A DNA stretch of 64,000 bases, from the NCBI RefSeq assembly GCF_002836255.1, contig NZ_PJAU01000059.1:310001-374000 (forward strand), written 5' to 3'. The notes beneath the pieces are model-generated. The model did not search any database. It worked only from the letters and a program-made list of their open reading frames with translations, and had not been told where the DNA came from. A program made the position numbers and the translations under genes. The DNA is from Colwellia sp. 75C3. Lineage in GTDB: Bacteria; Pseudomonadota; Gammaproteobacteria; Enterobacterales; Alteromonadaceae. Position 1 is the stretch's first letter. Every line of letters begins with the position of its first letter. Of the stretch, positions 28,242 to 36,697 are shown one piece after another.

Positions 28242-30338
28242 ATGATGAAAAAACTATTAACCTTTGCCGCAATATCTCTTGCAGCATCAGTAGCCGCTAA
28301 TGCGCAAAGCACTAGCGAAGTGTTTACTGTTGAAAAGCTAAACCAATTGAACCAATTACACGATGTCGCTTTGTCTCCTCAAGGTGATGTACTTGTTTAT
28401 GGGTTGAAAAAAGGCAGTAGCTCAACAGACAATCACTTATATAGACAAAATATTAAAACAGGTGACATCACTCAACTGACTAGCCATGAAAAATCTGAAA
28501 GTAATGTTGTTTGGGCAGATGATGGGAAATCTGTTTATTTCCTCTCATCACGTAGTGGTAGTAGTCAGATTTGGCAGCAAGGTTTACTCGCAACAACAGC
28601 GAAGCAAATATCTGATTTTCCGGTAGGGGTTAACGGCTTTAAATTATCTAAAAATGGTCAAGTATTTGCTTTGTCTTTTACTGTTAAGCCTAATTGTGCA
28701 ACGTTAGCTTGTACTGTTGAAGCAAAGAAAGCCGATAAAGAGAAGAAATATAATATCCGTGCCTATGACCAGTTGATGGTTCGTCATTGGGATACCTGGA
28801 CTACAGAATATAAAGAGCATTTATTTGTTGGTCATGTAAATCAAGACGGTCAGCTTACGCATGCTCAAGATATTATGCCAAACTGGCAAAGTGATTTTGC
28901 TGGTATTAGCCAAGTAAGTATTCACCCTGAGGCTATATCTTTAGCCTTTTCAGCAAAAGACTCATCAAGTAAAGACCAAGCTAAAGATCATGCTTGGACA
29001 ACTAATTTTGATATCTTCGAAGTCGCTTTACCTAAAGTAAAAGCAGATGAAGTTATTGCTTATAGACTAACTAATATTACTGAAAAGAATACCGCATGGG
29101 ATACGAGTCCTGTTTATTCATCTAACGGTCGCTTTCTTGCTTATAGAGCAATGAAAACACCTGGTTATGAAGCTGATAAGTTTACTTTACAGTTACGTGA
29201 TAACAGAACAGGAAAAACCCGTGCAGTTGCCAGTGATTGGGATCGTTCAATCAGTAGCTTGGCTTTTTCACCGGATAACAAATCTGTCTATGTTGTAGCA
29301 CAAGATGTTGGCCAAAAAAGTATTTTCTCTATTACCCCTGAATTTGATGAAGTACGAAGAATTTATAATATCGGTAGCACGGGTGATATCTCAAGTCATG
29401 GTAATAAAGTTTACTTTACCCGCCATACGTTAAATTCACCGAAAGATGTTTTTTCAATTGATAACCATGGTGATGATTTAGTCCAATTAACTGATATCAA
29501 TAAAGATAAGCTTGGCACAGTAAAGTTTGCTGATTATCAACAATTTAACTTTAAAGGTTGGAATGATGAAACTGTGCACGGTTACTGGTTAAAGCCAGCT
29601 AACTTTGAAGAAGGAAAAAAATATCCAATCGCATTTTTAGTACATGGTGGCCCACAAGGTAGTTTTGGTAACATGTTCCATTACCGCTGGAATGCTCAAT
29701 TATGGGCAGCACAGGGTTATGGTGTTGTTATGGTCGATTTCCATGGTTCTACTGGTTACGGACAAGAATTTACCCATTCAATCAGTCGAGATTGGGGTGG
29801 TAAGCCATTAGAAGATTTACAAAAAGGTTTAGACTTTATCGTAAAAGACCAACCTTGGTTAGATGGCGATAATGCGTGTGCATTAGGTGCGTCTTACGGT
29901 GGTTACATGATGAATTGGATTGCTGGAAACTGGCCTACTGGTTTTAAATGTTTGATCAATCACGCTGGTTTATACGACATGCCAAGCTTTTATCAATCTA
30001 CTGAAGAACTATGGTTCCCTGAATATGATATGGGTGGTCCTTCATGGGGTAAAGAAAGTGGCAATGCTAAAGGCAAGGTAAGCCCTGATTACTCTAAATT
30101 TAACCCGTCTGCTTATGTTAATAATTGGCAAACGCCTATGTTAGTGATTCAAGGTGAATTAGATTATCGTGTGCCCTACGCGCAAAGCTTAGGTGCATTT
30201 ACTACCTTACAGCGTAAAGGTATTGATAGCCGTTTAGTGATGTTCCCAGATGAAGATCACCACATTCGTAAACCTGACAATTTAGTGGTTTGGTACGCAG
30301 AAGTATTCAAATGGTTAGACAAGTATACTCAAAAATAA
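28242..30338 (+). CDS. S9 family prolyl oligopeptidase-type peptidase, exported
   Basis: This 698-residue serine peptidase has a cleavable signal peptide (1-22, ending AANAQS). A beta-propeller region (about 40-420) contains repeated WD/TolB-like strands such as VVWADDGKSVYFLSSRSG. The C-terminal alpha/beta-hydrolase domain has its catalytic triad visible as Ser551 in GASYGGY, Asp641 in GELDYRV and His673 or 674 in DEDHHIRKP. It belongs to the dipeptidyl/acylaminoacyl peptidase group and probably degrades peptides in the periplasm. Two consecutive ATG codons (28242, 28245) are possible starts. It is a single gene with its own terminator. Confidence 0.92.
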   Translation: MMKKLLTFAAISLAASVAANAQSTSEVFTVEKLNQLNQLHDVALSPQGDVLVYGLKKGSSSTDNHLYRQNIKTGDITQLTSHEKSESNVVWADDGKSVYFLSSRSGSSQIWQQGLLATTAKQISDFPVGVNGFKLSKNGQVFALSFTVKPNCATLACTVEAKKADKEKKYNIRAYDQLMVRHWDTWTTEYKEHLFVGHVNQDGQLTHAQDIMPNWQSDFAGISQVSIHPEAISLAFSAKDSSSKDQAKDHAWTTNFDIFEVALPKVKADEVIAYRLTNITEKNTAWDTSPVYSSNGRFLAYRAMKTPGYEADKFTLQLRDNRTGKTRAVASDWDRSISSLAFSPDNKSVYVVAQDVGQKSIFSITPEFDEVRRIYNIGSTGDISSHGNKVYFTRHTLNSPKDVFSIDNHGDDLVQLTDINKDKLGTVKFADYQQFNFKGWNDETVHGYWLKPANFEEGKKYPIAFLVHGGPQGSFGNMFHYRWNAQLWAAQGYGVVMVDFHGSTGYGQEFTHSISRDWGGKPLEDLQKGLDFIVKDQPWLDGDNACALGASYGGYMMNWIAGNWPTGFKCLINHAGLYDMPSFYQSTEELWFPEYDMGGPSWGKESGNAKGKVSPDYSKFNPSAYVNNWQTPMLVIQGELDYRVPYAQSLGAFTTLQRKGIDSRLVMFPDEDHHIRKPDNLVVWYAEVFKWLDKYTQK

Positions 30339-30356
30339 TCACTGAAAAGTGAAACG

Positions 30357-30392
30357 AAAAAGGCACATTAACTTAGGTTAATGTGCCTTTTT
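30357..30392 (+). terminator. rho-independent terminator after the S9 peptidase gene
   Basis: AAAAAGGCACATTAAC at 30357-30372 pairs perfectly with GTTAATGTGCCTTTTT at 30377-30392 around a TTAG loop. The flanking A and T runs allow function in both directions. Confidence 0.93.
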
Positions 30393-30466
30393 TATAATTT
30401 ATTCATTCATAAAGTATTTATTAAAAAAACCCTGAAGCTGACGCTAGCGACAACCCTTCTGAAAAA

Positions 30467-31237
30467 TCACTTCGTGTTAGTGTCTGTTTGATATCGTTCT
30501 CGGTTTTTCATTCTAATTCTTTTAATCGTGCCGTCAGATACTATCTTCGCTAATACTTGTGATAATTCATTGGCGTAACGTCTAGCCTTTGAGTGTCTGG
30601 AAAGAACAATATAACTATTGATAGTCTTATTATATTGGTAATCAGCCATGGTAAATTTATTTTGATATTCGGTTGTTGATAACAAAGGTAATACCGTTTC
30701 TTCTCTCTCTAAAAAAGTATCAATTCGACCTTTGAGTAACATGCTAACCAGTTGCTCTCTTGACGTGAGTTCTACTTTTTTTATTGTTTGGTTTTCATCA
30801 AATAGTGGAAAATAAGCGGCGCCCCGTAATGTGCCAACCAGTAATGAATTTAGATCGCTAAAGTGTTGTATAGTTTGTTTTTTTTCTTTTAATGTGAAAA
30901 ATCGTAAAGGCTTTTTCTGTTTAAAATGAGGAGGGTTAAGGAAAATAAGATCTTTTTCTCTATCTATTGATTTACTTAAACCTAATAGCATATCTGCCTG
31001 GCCACTTTTAGTCATTGCTAAACAACGTACGAATGGGCATTGAATAAAAGCGGGTTCTAAGCCAATAGATTTAGTTAATAGATTAATTATGTCAATATTC
31101 TCACCGACTAATTTTTTTGCGACTAAATCAACATAGGGTGGTTCAATAAATACAGCAACATTCAACTTGCCCGTTTCGGCCATGGCAATGTTAGATAAAA
31201 GTGTGAGAATAAACAAACAGCAGTAAAAGTATTTCAT
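30467..31237 (-). CDS. periplasmic solute-binding protein (family 3-like)
   Basis: The 256-residue protein has a signal peptide (1-20, MKYFYCCLFILTLLSNIAMA) and the overall pattern of bacterial extracellular solute-binding proteins, family 3. That pattern includes VAVFIEPPYVD near the N-terminus, ENIDIINLLTKSIGLEP, and a C-terminal helix IVSDGTIKRIRMKNRERY. No transporter genes adjoin it, so it may feed a distant ABC system or act in sensing, as many orphan members in Alteromonadales do. The ligand is unknown. It points toward the S9 gene, with the shared terminator between them. Confidence 0.8.
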   Translation of the reverse strand: MKYFYCCLFILTLLSNIAMAETGKLNVAVFIEPPYVDLVAKKLVGENIDIINLLTKSIGLEPAFIQCPFVRCLAMTKSGQADMLLGLSKSIDREKDLIFLNPPHFKQKKPLRFFTLKEKKQTIQHFSDLNSLLVGTLRGAAYFPLFDENQTIKKVELTSREQLVSMLLKGRIDTFLEREETVLPLLSTTEYQNKFTMADYQYNKTINSYIVLSRHSKARRYANELSQVLAKIVSDGTIKRIRMKNRERYQTDTNTK

Positions 31238-31492
31238 AATAACTTTACGGATAAATGAGCGACCTAGTTAATAGTGTAGCGTATCTCATAAGGTATACGC
31301 TTTACTTGGTGAAAAGTCAGCTCTCAAATCTCGATTTAAGTTTTATTGAATAAGTCTATTAATGAGTTGCACTATAACTAAAAACATAATGAAATTAGGT
31401 CTTTGAGTGTTGATTGATAAGTTTTATGTGGAACTTGAGGGCAAAAGAAGGTGATAGCTTAACGAATAAAGCTATCACGATTATAAGCTGGG

Positions 31493-32350
31493 TTAGTCTT
31501 GCTCTGCAGCTTCTTTAAGGTAAGCAAGTCGATCTTGCTCTTGCTCAAAGGCGGCTTGAATTTCGGCTAATACCGTTTCAACATCCGCACTTTGTGTATC
31601 TTCAGCAAATTGCCCAGTTAATTTAGTAGTATTGCTTAATTCACCCGCTTCATATAATGCCCACATTTCTTCACCAAATTTTGTTAAGGCTAAATTTGGG
31701 GCAAATTGTGCATAATAGCTAGTGATATTGTTGACATCACGCAGTAACATCGATTTAGCATTGTTATTAGCCGAGGCATCCACCGCTTGGGGTAAATCAA
31801 TAACAACGGGACCATAAGCATCAACTAAAACATTAAACTCAGATAGATCACCATGTACTATGCCTGCACAAAGCATGCGCATGATATAAATCATCATTAA
31901 GGCATGATCTTCTAAGGCTTGATCGGCAGGCATGACAACATCATTAAGACGTGGCGCGACATCACCTTGTTCATCGGTAATTAGCTCCATGAGTAATACA
32001 CCATCGAAGCAACCATAAGGCTGTGGCACACGTACATCGTTTTCAGCAAGGGTATACAAGGCGTCCACTTCAGCATTTTGCCAAGCGGTCTCTTGTTGAC
32101 TCTTACCGTACTTAGAGCCTTTTTCCATTGCTCTAGCACGTCGACTACTACGGCCCTTTCGACCTTCGGTGTACTGGGATGCTTTTTTAAAGCTACGTTG
32201 AGTCGCTTCTTTATATACTTTCGCGCAGCGAATTTCATCACCACAACGAACACGATACACAGTAGCTTCTTTTCCGCTCATCAATTGGTTGAGCACTTCA
32301 TCAATTAAGCCTTCTTCTACGAGAGGCAATATACGTTTTGGAATTTTCAT
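31493..32350 (-). CDS. RIO-type serine protein kinase
   Basis: This is a 285-residue RIO1-like kinase. The start at ATG 32350 (MKIPKRILPLVEEGL) matches the family N-terminus better than an in-frame ATG 15 bases upstream. Visible elements are the nucleotide-binding region MSGKEATVYRV, the ATP-site Lys in CAKVYKEA, a basic stretch EGRKGRSSRRARAM, the catalytic loop HGDLSEFNVL and the metal-binding VVIDLPQAVD. Bacterial members are related to PA4780 of Pseudomonas; their substrates are unclear, and ribosome or stress roles are suggested. The gene stands alone, downstream of the K+ channel gene on the same strand. Confidence 0.92.
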   Translation of the reverse strand: MKIPKRILPLVEEGLIDEVLNQLMSGKEATVYRVRCGDEIRCAKVYKEATQRSFKKASQYTEGRKGRSSRRARAMEKGSKYGKSQQETAWQNAEVDALYTLAENDVRVPQPYGCFDGVLLMELITDEQGDVAPRLNDVVMPADQALEDHALMMIYIMRMLCAGIVHGDLSEFNVLVDAYGPVVIDLPQAVDASANNNAKSMLLRDVNNITSYYAQFAPNLALTKFGEEMWALYEAGELSNTTKLTGQFAEDTQSADVETVLAEIQAAFEQEQDRLAYLKEAAEQD

Positions 32351-32470
32351 GGGGCTGTTATACATTAGATAGAGTAAGGAAGATAGTAAAATCTAATTTG
32401 TTATTTTTATAGCGGCTATAGGCAAGCGTTTAGATGGTCATACCTCACCTAACAAGCCTTTAAAAATAAG

Positions 32471-32956
32471 CTATTTGGCCTTTTTTTCAAACGATTCTAA
32501 CTTCTCTTCTAATACTGTTAATTTTTGATATATTTTGTTATTTTGTTGTAAAATCTCTTCATTTTGCTTTCTTAGTTCTCGATTTTTGATATTAGTATCA
32601 GCAAAGCCAAAAATCTTATTAGCAAAAATAGCACCAACACCACCTAATATACCAACACCAAGAATAAACATAACAAAAACTGCGATACGTCCAGCTAATG
32701 TAATAGGGTAAACATCACCAAAGCCGATGGTGGTTGAAGACATTAGCATAAGCCAAAAAGCATCCGCATAATTTTTTACCGGAGAACCGACTACGGCAGT
32801 TTCTGCTACAAAGGTGATGTAACCTAAACCGATATTAATGAATGCAAATAAGGCAAAAGAGACTACAGCCAATATGCCGTAGTTATAGTTTTTAACGCCA
32901 AATTCATCAACTTTAAATAAGTTACTTTTTTCCATGGCGCTTTGCAGAATAATCAT
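32471..32956 (-). CDS. two-helix potassium channel with C-terminal coiled coil
   Basis: The protein has two membrane helices flanking a pore loop with the K+ selectivity filter TTIGFGD, and a charged C-terminal coiled coil (NRELRKQNEEILQQNNKIYQKL). I place the start at ATG 32956 (161 residues), 22 bp after the antiporter stop. The longer frame to 33028 would overlap the antiporter by 50 bp, and a shorter start at 32935 is also possible, since none has a strong ribosome site. It is likely co-transcribed with the CPA1 antiporter, suggesting joint control of K+/Na+/H+ balance. Confidence 0.85.
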   Translation of the reverse strand: MIILQSAMEKSNLFKVDEFGVKNYNYGILAVVSFALFAFINIGLGYITFVAETAVVGSPVKNYADAFWLMLMSSTTIGFGDVYPITLAGRIAVFVMFILGVGILGGVGAIFANKIFGFADTNIKNRELRKQNEEILQQNNKIYQKLTVLEEKLESFEKKAK

Positions 32957-32978
32957 AGAGGGTCTCGTGCTGTGTTTT

Positions 32979-34208
32979 TTAGTTATCTTTGTGGTATTTA
33001 CTATACCAGTTGGCGAGTGGTTGAGCACTGATACCGTGAGAAAAAATACTCATTAACACGGTTACCATCACGGTGGCGTAAACGGTTTCTAAACCTTTAT
33101 CTGACCCCATTTCATGAGCAACAATAAGTATGTAGAGAATAGAGGCAATGCCACGAGGCCCAAACCAGCCAATAAAAATCATGGTGGAAAAATCCAGTTT
33201 AGCTGTGGTGAGTCTAGCGCCAATCAGACAAATGATTACCGGAATTATACGTAATACGGTTAAGCTCAAAAATGCGTAGATACAAACGTCAACAGTAACA
33301 TATTCAATAATGTTAGGCACAAAAGCTAAACCAAACAGGAAGAAGCTGATAAGGACTAATAACTCGCCTTCACTCTCTGCAAAATTTTCAATATGTTCAC
33401 GTGTTTGTTCGCAAGTATTACCGGCGAGTAAACCAGCAAAGAAAGCGGCGATAAAGCCGTTACCAAGAAAGGTCTCAGCTAAATAAAAGGCCAAGAGAGC
33501 TAAAGCAATAGGCACGAGATTTTGATAGCTAGCAACCATCCAGTTTTTACTGACACTGAATTGGGATAACTTAGTGCCCAAATAACCAATTATAGCGCCG
33601 ACTAAAGCGCCAACGCTGATTTGGATAAATACCCCCTCTAACCATTGATAATCACCACCACTGGTTTCAGTTAATCCACTTAAAATCATCGCAACAACAG
33701 TGATCACTAGTGGGAAAACAATACCATCATTAAGGCCACTTTCTACGTTAATAGTGGAACGAATATCTTTAGGTATTTGTTCATCTGAGACTACAGCCTT
33801 ACCTAATGCCGCATCAGTTGGCGTAAGTAATAGCGCGAGTAATAGCATATTTATTGTTGGTTCATTCGGAAATATCATTTGTGCGATGAAGGTACCGGCA
33901 ATAATGGTCAGCGGTAAACCTATTAATAATAAACGAGCGGGTAATTGCCATGAATGGCGCAGTGACTTTAAAGAAAGCAGCGCTGCATCGCTAAACAGCA
34001 CTAAGATCAGCGCAATCTCAACAATTATGGTGACAAAATCAGCATGAATATCTACTTGGCCAATATCTAAACCCAATGGCGAAATTAATAAACCTAAACC
34101 TGCAAAGACCATTGGACCAGATATATTCAATCGACTTAGCCCTTGGGATATATAACCATATAACAGCACCAATATCGCAATAACTAAGATAATCATATGT
34201 TCATGCAT
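32979..34208 (-). CDS. CPA1-type cation:proton antiporter
   Basis: This 409-residue polytopic protein has about 12 hydrophobic segments. Family features include GPMVFAGLGLLISPLG, the LLALLLTPTDAALGKAVVSD segment (CPA1 TP-D motif), SGLNDGIVFPLV (the ND pair of the transport site) and FIGWFGPRGIASILY. It exchanges Na+ or K+ for H+ across the inner membrane. A second Met at residue 5 is an alternative start. A potassium channel gene follows 22 bp downstream on the same strand. Confidence 0.92.
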   Translation of the reverse strand: MHEHMIILVIAILVLLYGYISQGLSRLNISGPMVFAGLGLLISPLGLDIGQVDIHADFVTIIVEIALILVLFSDAALLSLKSLRHSWQLPARLLLIGLPLTIIAGTFIAQMIFPNEPTINMLLLALLLTPTDAALGKAVVSDEQIPKDIRSTINVESGLNDGIVFPLVITVVAMILSGLTETSGGDYQWLEGVFIQISVGALVGAIIGYLGTKLSQFSVSKNWMVASYQNLVPIALALLAFYLAETFLGNGFIAAFFAGLLAGNTCEQTREHIENFAESEGELLVLISFFLFGLAFVPNIIEYVTVDVCIYAFLSLTVLRIIPVIICLIGARLTTAKLDFSTMIFIGWFGPRGIASILYILIVAHEMGSDKGLETVYATVMVTVLMSIFSHGISAQPLANWYSKYHKDN

Positions 34209-34544
34209 ATTTAATTTTCATTTTTATAAAGGCAGGTAAGTTGTCTCGGCTATTTTGGTAAAACAATTATTATCGAAACAGTCTGGCTATGAATGTAATA
34301 ACAATAAATCATCTAGATATAAAAGTGTAATATTTTCACTAGATAAAAAATATTTATCAACATCAAAAATCCCTTTTTAATTTATTAATATCTATTTATT
34401 ACAATACTTTAACTTAAAGTCTTTTAGGTTGTTTAGTCAGGATAAGATAGAACTATATATGGATGAGCTTTGGCTGTTTATTGGTTAGGCAGAGCATCTT
34501 TCTTTAGTCTGCCAATTGGTAAATAGCCGAGGTAAAAGCAAGTG
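34209..34544. other. 336-bp intergenic region between topB and the antiporter gene
   Basis: This is AT-rich and non-coding. Both flanking genes are on the minus strand. Only a weak 6-bp dyad (GGCAGA at 34488, TCTGCC at 34508) is seen downstream of topB, with no T-run. Nothing else is recognised. Confidence 0.5.
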
Positions 34545-36494
34545 TTAGCTTGCCTTTTTAGCTGGTTTCTTTTGAAATGTTTTTTTGCCGCGTTTCGGCT
34601 TAAAAGCGACTTTAGGTAACCCTGAAAATGATTGTTGGCTAGCACCGTATACCATCTCGGTGACGATATTTGTTAACGGTTGCATAAAGTGCAAGTAACT
34701 AGCATTTTTCTCACTGATTGCGGTGAGCGTAGCTTCCCATTGCGCTGTCATATCGGGCAGGGTGGCCATTTCGGGTAAAGCGTTGATTAACGCAACACCC
34801 ACCTCTGTTGCGGTTATTGCTTTGCCTTGGCGTTTTAAAAAGTCACGTTTAAAGAGTAAATCAATAATGCCGGCGCGAGTCGCATCGGTACCTAAACCAT
34901 CGGTTTCTTTCAGTACTTTTTTGATGGCTGGATCACTGACATAACGAGAGATCCCTGTCATGGCACCGAGCAAGGTAGCATCGGTAAAAGACTGTGGCGG
35001 CGAGGTGTGTTTTTCTACCAATTCGCCTTGTTTGCAATGTACTATCTGTCCTTTTGTTAAAGCCGGCAATGTTTGCTCTTGATCATATCCTTGCTTTAAA
35101 TTATCTGAGGTTTGTGCTTTTTTGCTTTTAGGGAAAAGTACTTGCCAGCCTAGCTGTTTCTCCATTTTTGCTTGAGTGAGAAAATGTCCGCCGGCAATAA
35201 GTAAATGTACTTTGGTTTGTTGGTATATATAAGCAGGATAAAACTGTACTAAATACTGGCGCACAATCAGTAAATAAATATTCTTTTCAAAGGTATTTAA
35301 GTTGATGTTCTCAGGTGATTTCTCGGTAGGAATAATCGCATGATGAGCAGTGATTTTTTTATCGTTCCAGGCTTTACTCACCAAAGCGGTGTTCGCCTCT
35401 TGTGCTGGCTTATTACAAGGTAGCGATGATTGCGCGAGTGTATTAACAATGCCTTTTGCTTGTTTGAGTTGCTCTTTAGGTAAATAGCGACAATCTGAAC
35501 GTGGGTAAGTAATCAGCTTATGCCTTTCATATAATGCCTGACAAACATCAAGCACGAGTTTGGCATTCATCGAAAATTGCTTAGCAGCACTGATTTGTAG
35601 TTGTGACAAATTAAACGGTAAAGGGGCTGCTTGCTGTTTTTCAGTACTTTCAATATTACTGATAGTGGCAGGTTGGTTATCTATACGGTTAACGACATTT
35701 GCCGCTAACGCTTTTACCACCACGCGACCTTCTTCATCACAATAAGGCTGACAGCTTTCACTTGGCTGCCATTTTGCCGTAAAAGCGATAGCTTCATTTG
35801 AGCTTAGCGCAATATGAGCCTGTACTTGGAAAAAGGGTTTACTGACAAATTGTGAAATTTCCTGCTCGCGCCTAACGACTAAACCTAATAACGGTGTTTG
35901 TACGCGGCCAACTGATAATACCGAGTGATAACCGGTTTTTTGTCCTTGCAATGTATAAGCGCGGGTGAGGTTAATACCATAAAGCCAATCAGCGCGCGAA
36001 CGAGCTAGGGCAGAAATAGATAATGGCATAAAGTCACTATTGGGTTTTAGTGAGTTAAGTGCTCGTTTAACGGCAGGTAAGTTTAAATCACTAATCAGCA
36101 ATCGTTGAATATTAGCTTTTTTGGTTTTCGATAATTTAAAGTAATCAATCACTTCATCAACAAGTAACTGTCCTTCTCGGTCAGGATCGCCGGCGTGAAT
36201 AATTTCATCAGCCTGTTTTACTAGTTTTCTCAATACTGTCAATTGTGCGCGGGTACGAGGGATTGGTTTTAATTGCCATTGCTCAGGGACTATTGGCAGA
36301 CTTTCCATGCGCCATTTTTTTAATTCAGCGTCATAATCTTCAGGGTCTGCTTGCGCTAGAATATGGCCGATACACCAACTGACCACATCACCATTAGCAA
36401 GTTCTATATGGGTTTTATGGTTTTTTTGTGGCTTAGGTAATGCAGCTGCAATAGCGCGACCTAAACTGGGTTTTTCGGCAATATAGAGTTTCAA
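34545..36494 (-). CDS. topB: DNA topoisomerase III
   Basis: This is a type IA topoisomerase that decatenates and relaxes DNA through single-strand passage. The 649 residues match the E. coli enzyme (653). The Toprim domain starts at the N-terminus (LYIAEKPSLGRAI) and includes DPDREGQLL at 103-111. The catalytic tyrosine is Tyr330 in LITYPRSDCRYLP. The C-terminus is very basic (KPKRGKKTFQKKPAKK), fitting a DNA-binding tail; no zinc-ribbon cysteines follow. It is a single gene. Confidence 0.96.
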   Translation of the reverse strand: MKLYIAEKPSLGRAIAAALPKPQKNHKTHIELANGDVVSWCIGHILAQADPEDYDAELKKWRMESLPIVPEQWQLKPIPRTRAQLTVLRKLVKQADEIIHAGDPDREGQLLVDEVIDYFKLSKTKKANIQRLLISDLNLPAVKRALNSLKPNSDFMPLSISALARSRADWLYGINLTRAYTLQGQKTGYHSVLSVGRVQTPLLGLVVRREQEISQFVSKPFFQVQAHIALSSNEAIAFTAKWQPSESCQPYCDEEGRVVVKALAANVVNRIDNQPATISNIESTEKQQAAPLPFNLSQLQISAAKQFSMNAKLVLDVCQALYERHKLITYPRSDCRYLPKEQLKQAKGIVNTLAQSSLPCNKPAQEANTALVSKAWNDKKITAHHAIIPTEKSPENINLNTFEKNIYLLIVRQYLVQFYPAYIYQQTKVHLLIAGGHFLTQAKMEKQLGWQVLFPKSKKAQTSDNLKQGYDQEQTLPALTKGQIVHCKQGELVEKHTSPPQSFTDATLLGAMTGISRYVSDPAIKKVLKETDGLGTDATRAGIIDLLFKRDFLKRQGKAITATEVGVALINALPEMATLPDMTAQWEATLTAISEKNASYLHFMQPLTNIVTEMVYGASQQSFSGLPKVAFKPKRGKKTFQKKPAKKAS

Positions 36495-36596
36495 TAGTAT
36501 TTAAACAGCATGCTAAGTTTTGATGTCTTTGATTATAGAATGCGCACTGTCTTTATGTACAGCTTTGTTTTGATTTGAGGTAAAGTTTGATATAAA

Positions 36597-36646
36597 AAAA
36601 CCAGTTTAACTATTACTCAATTATTGAGTGCAGTTAAACTGGTTTT
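36597..36646 (-). terminator. two-tier terminator of the TonB-receptor gene
   Basis: AAAACCAGTTTAACT at 36597-36611 pairs with AGTTAAACTGGTTTT at 36632-36646, and the loop holds a nested dyad ACTCAATTATTGAGT (36615-36629). Read on the minus strand it is followed by a run of seven T, so it terminates the receptor transcript. Confidence 0.88.
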
Positions 36647-36697
36647 GAATCGTTTACTTTCGTTAACTAACTATAAATTCTGTATAATTAGTTAATT

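Noticed and set aside
34488..34513. GGCAGA/TCTGCC dyad downstream of topB
   Set aside because: A six-bp stem with no T-run on the minus strand is insufficient for a terminator.
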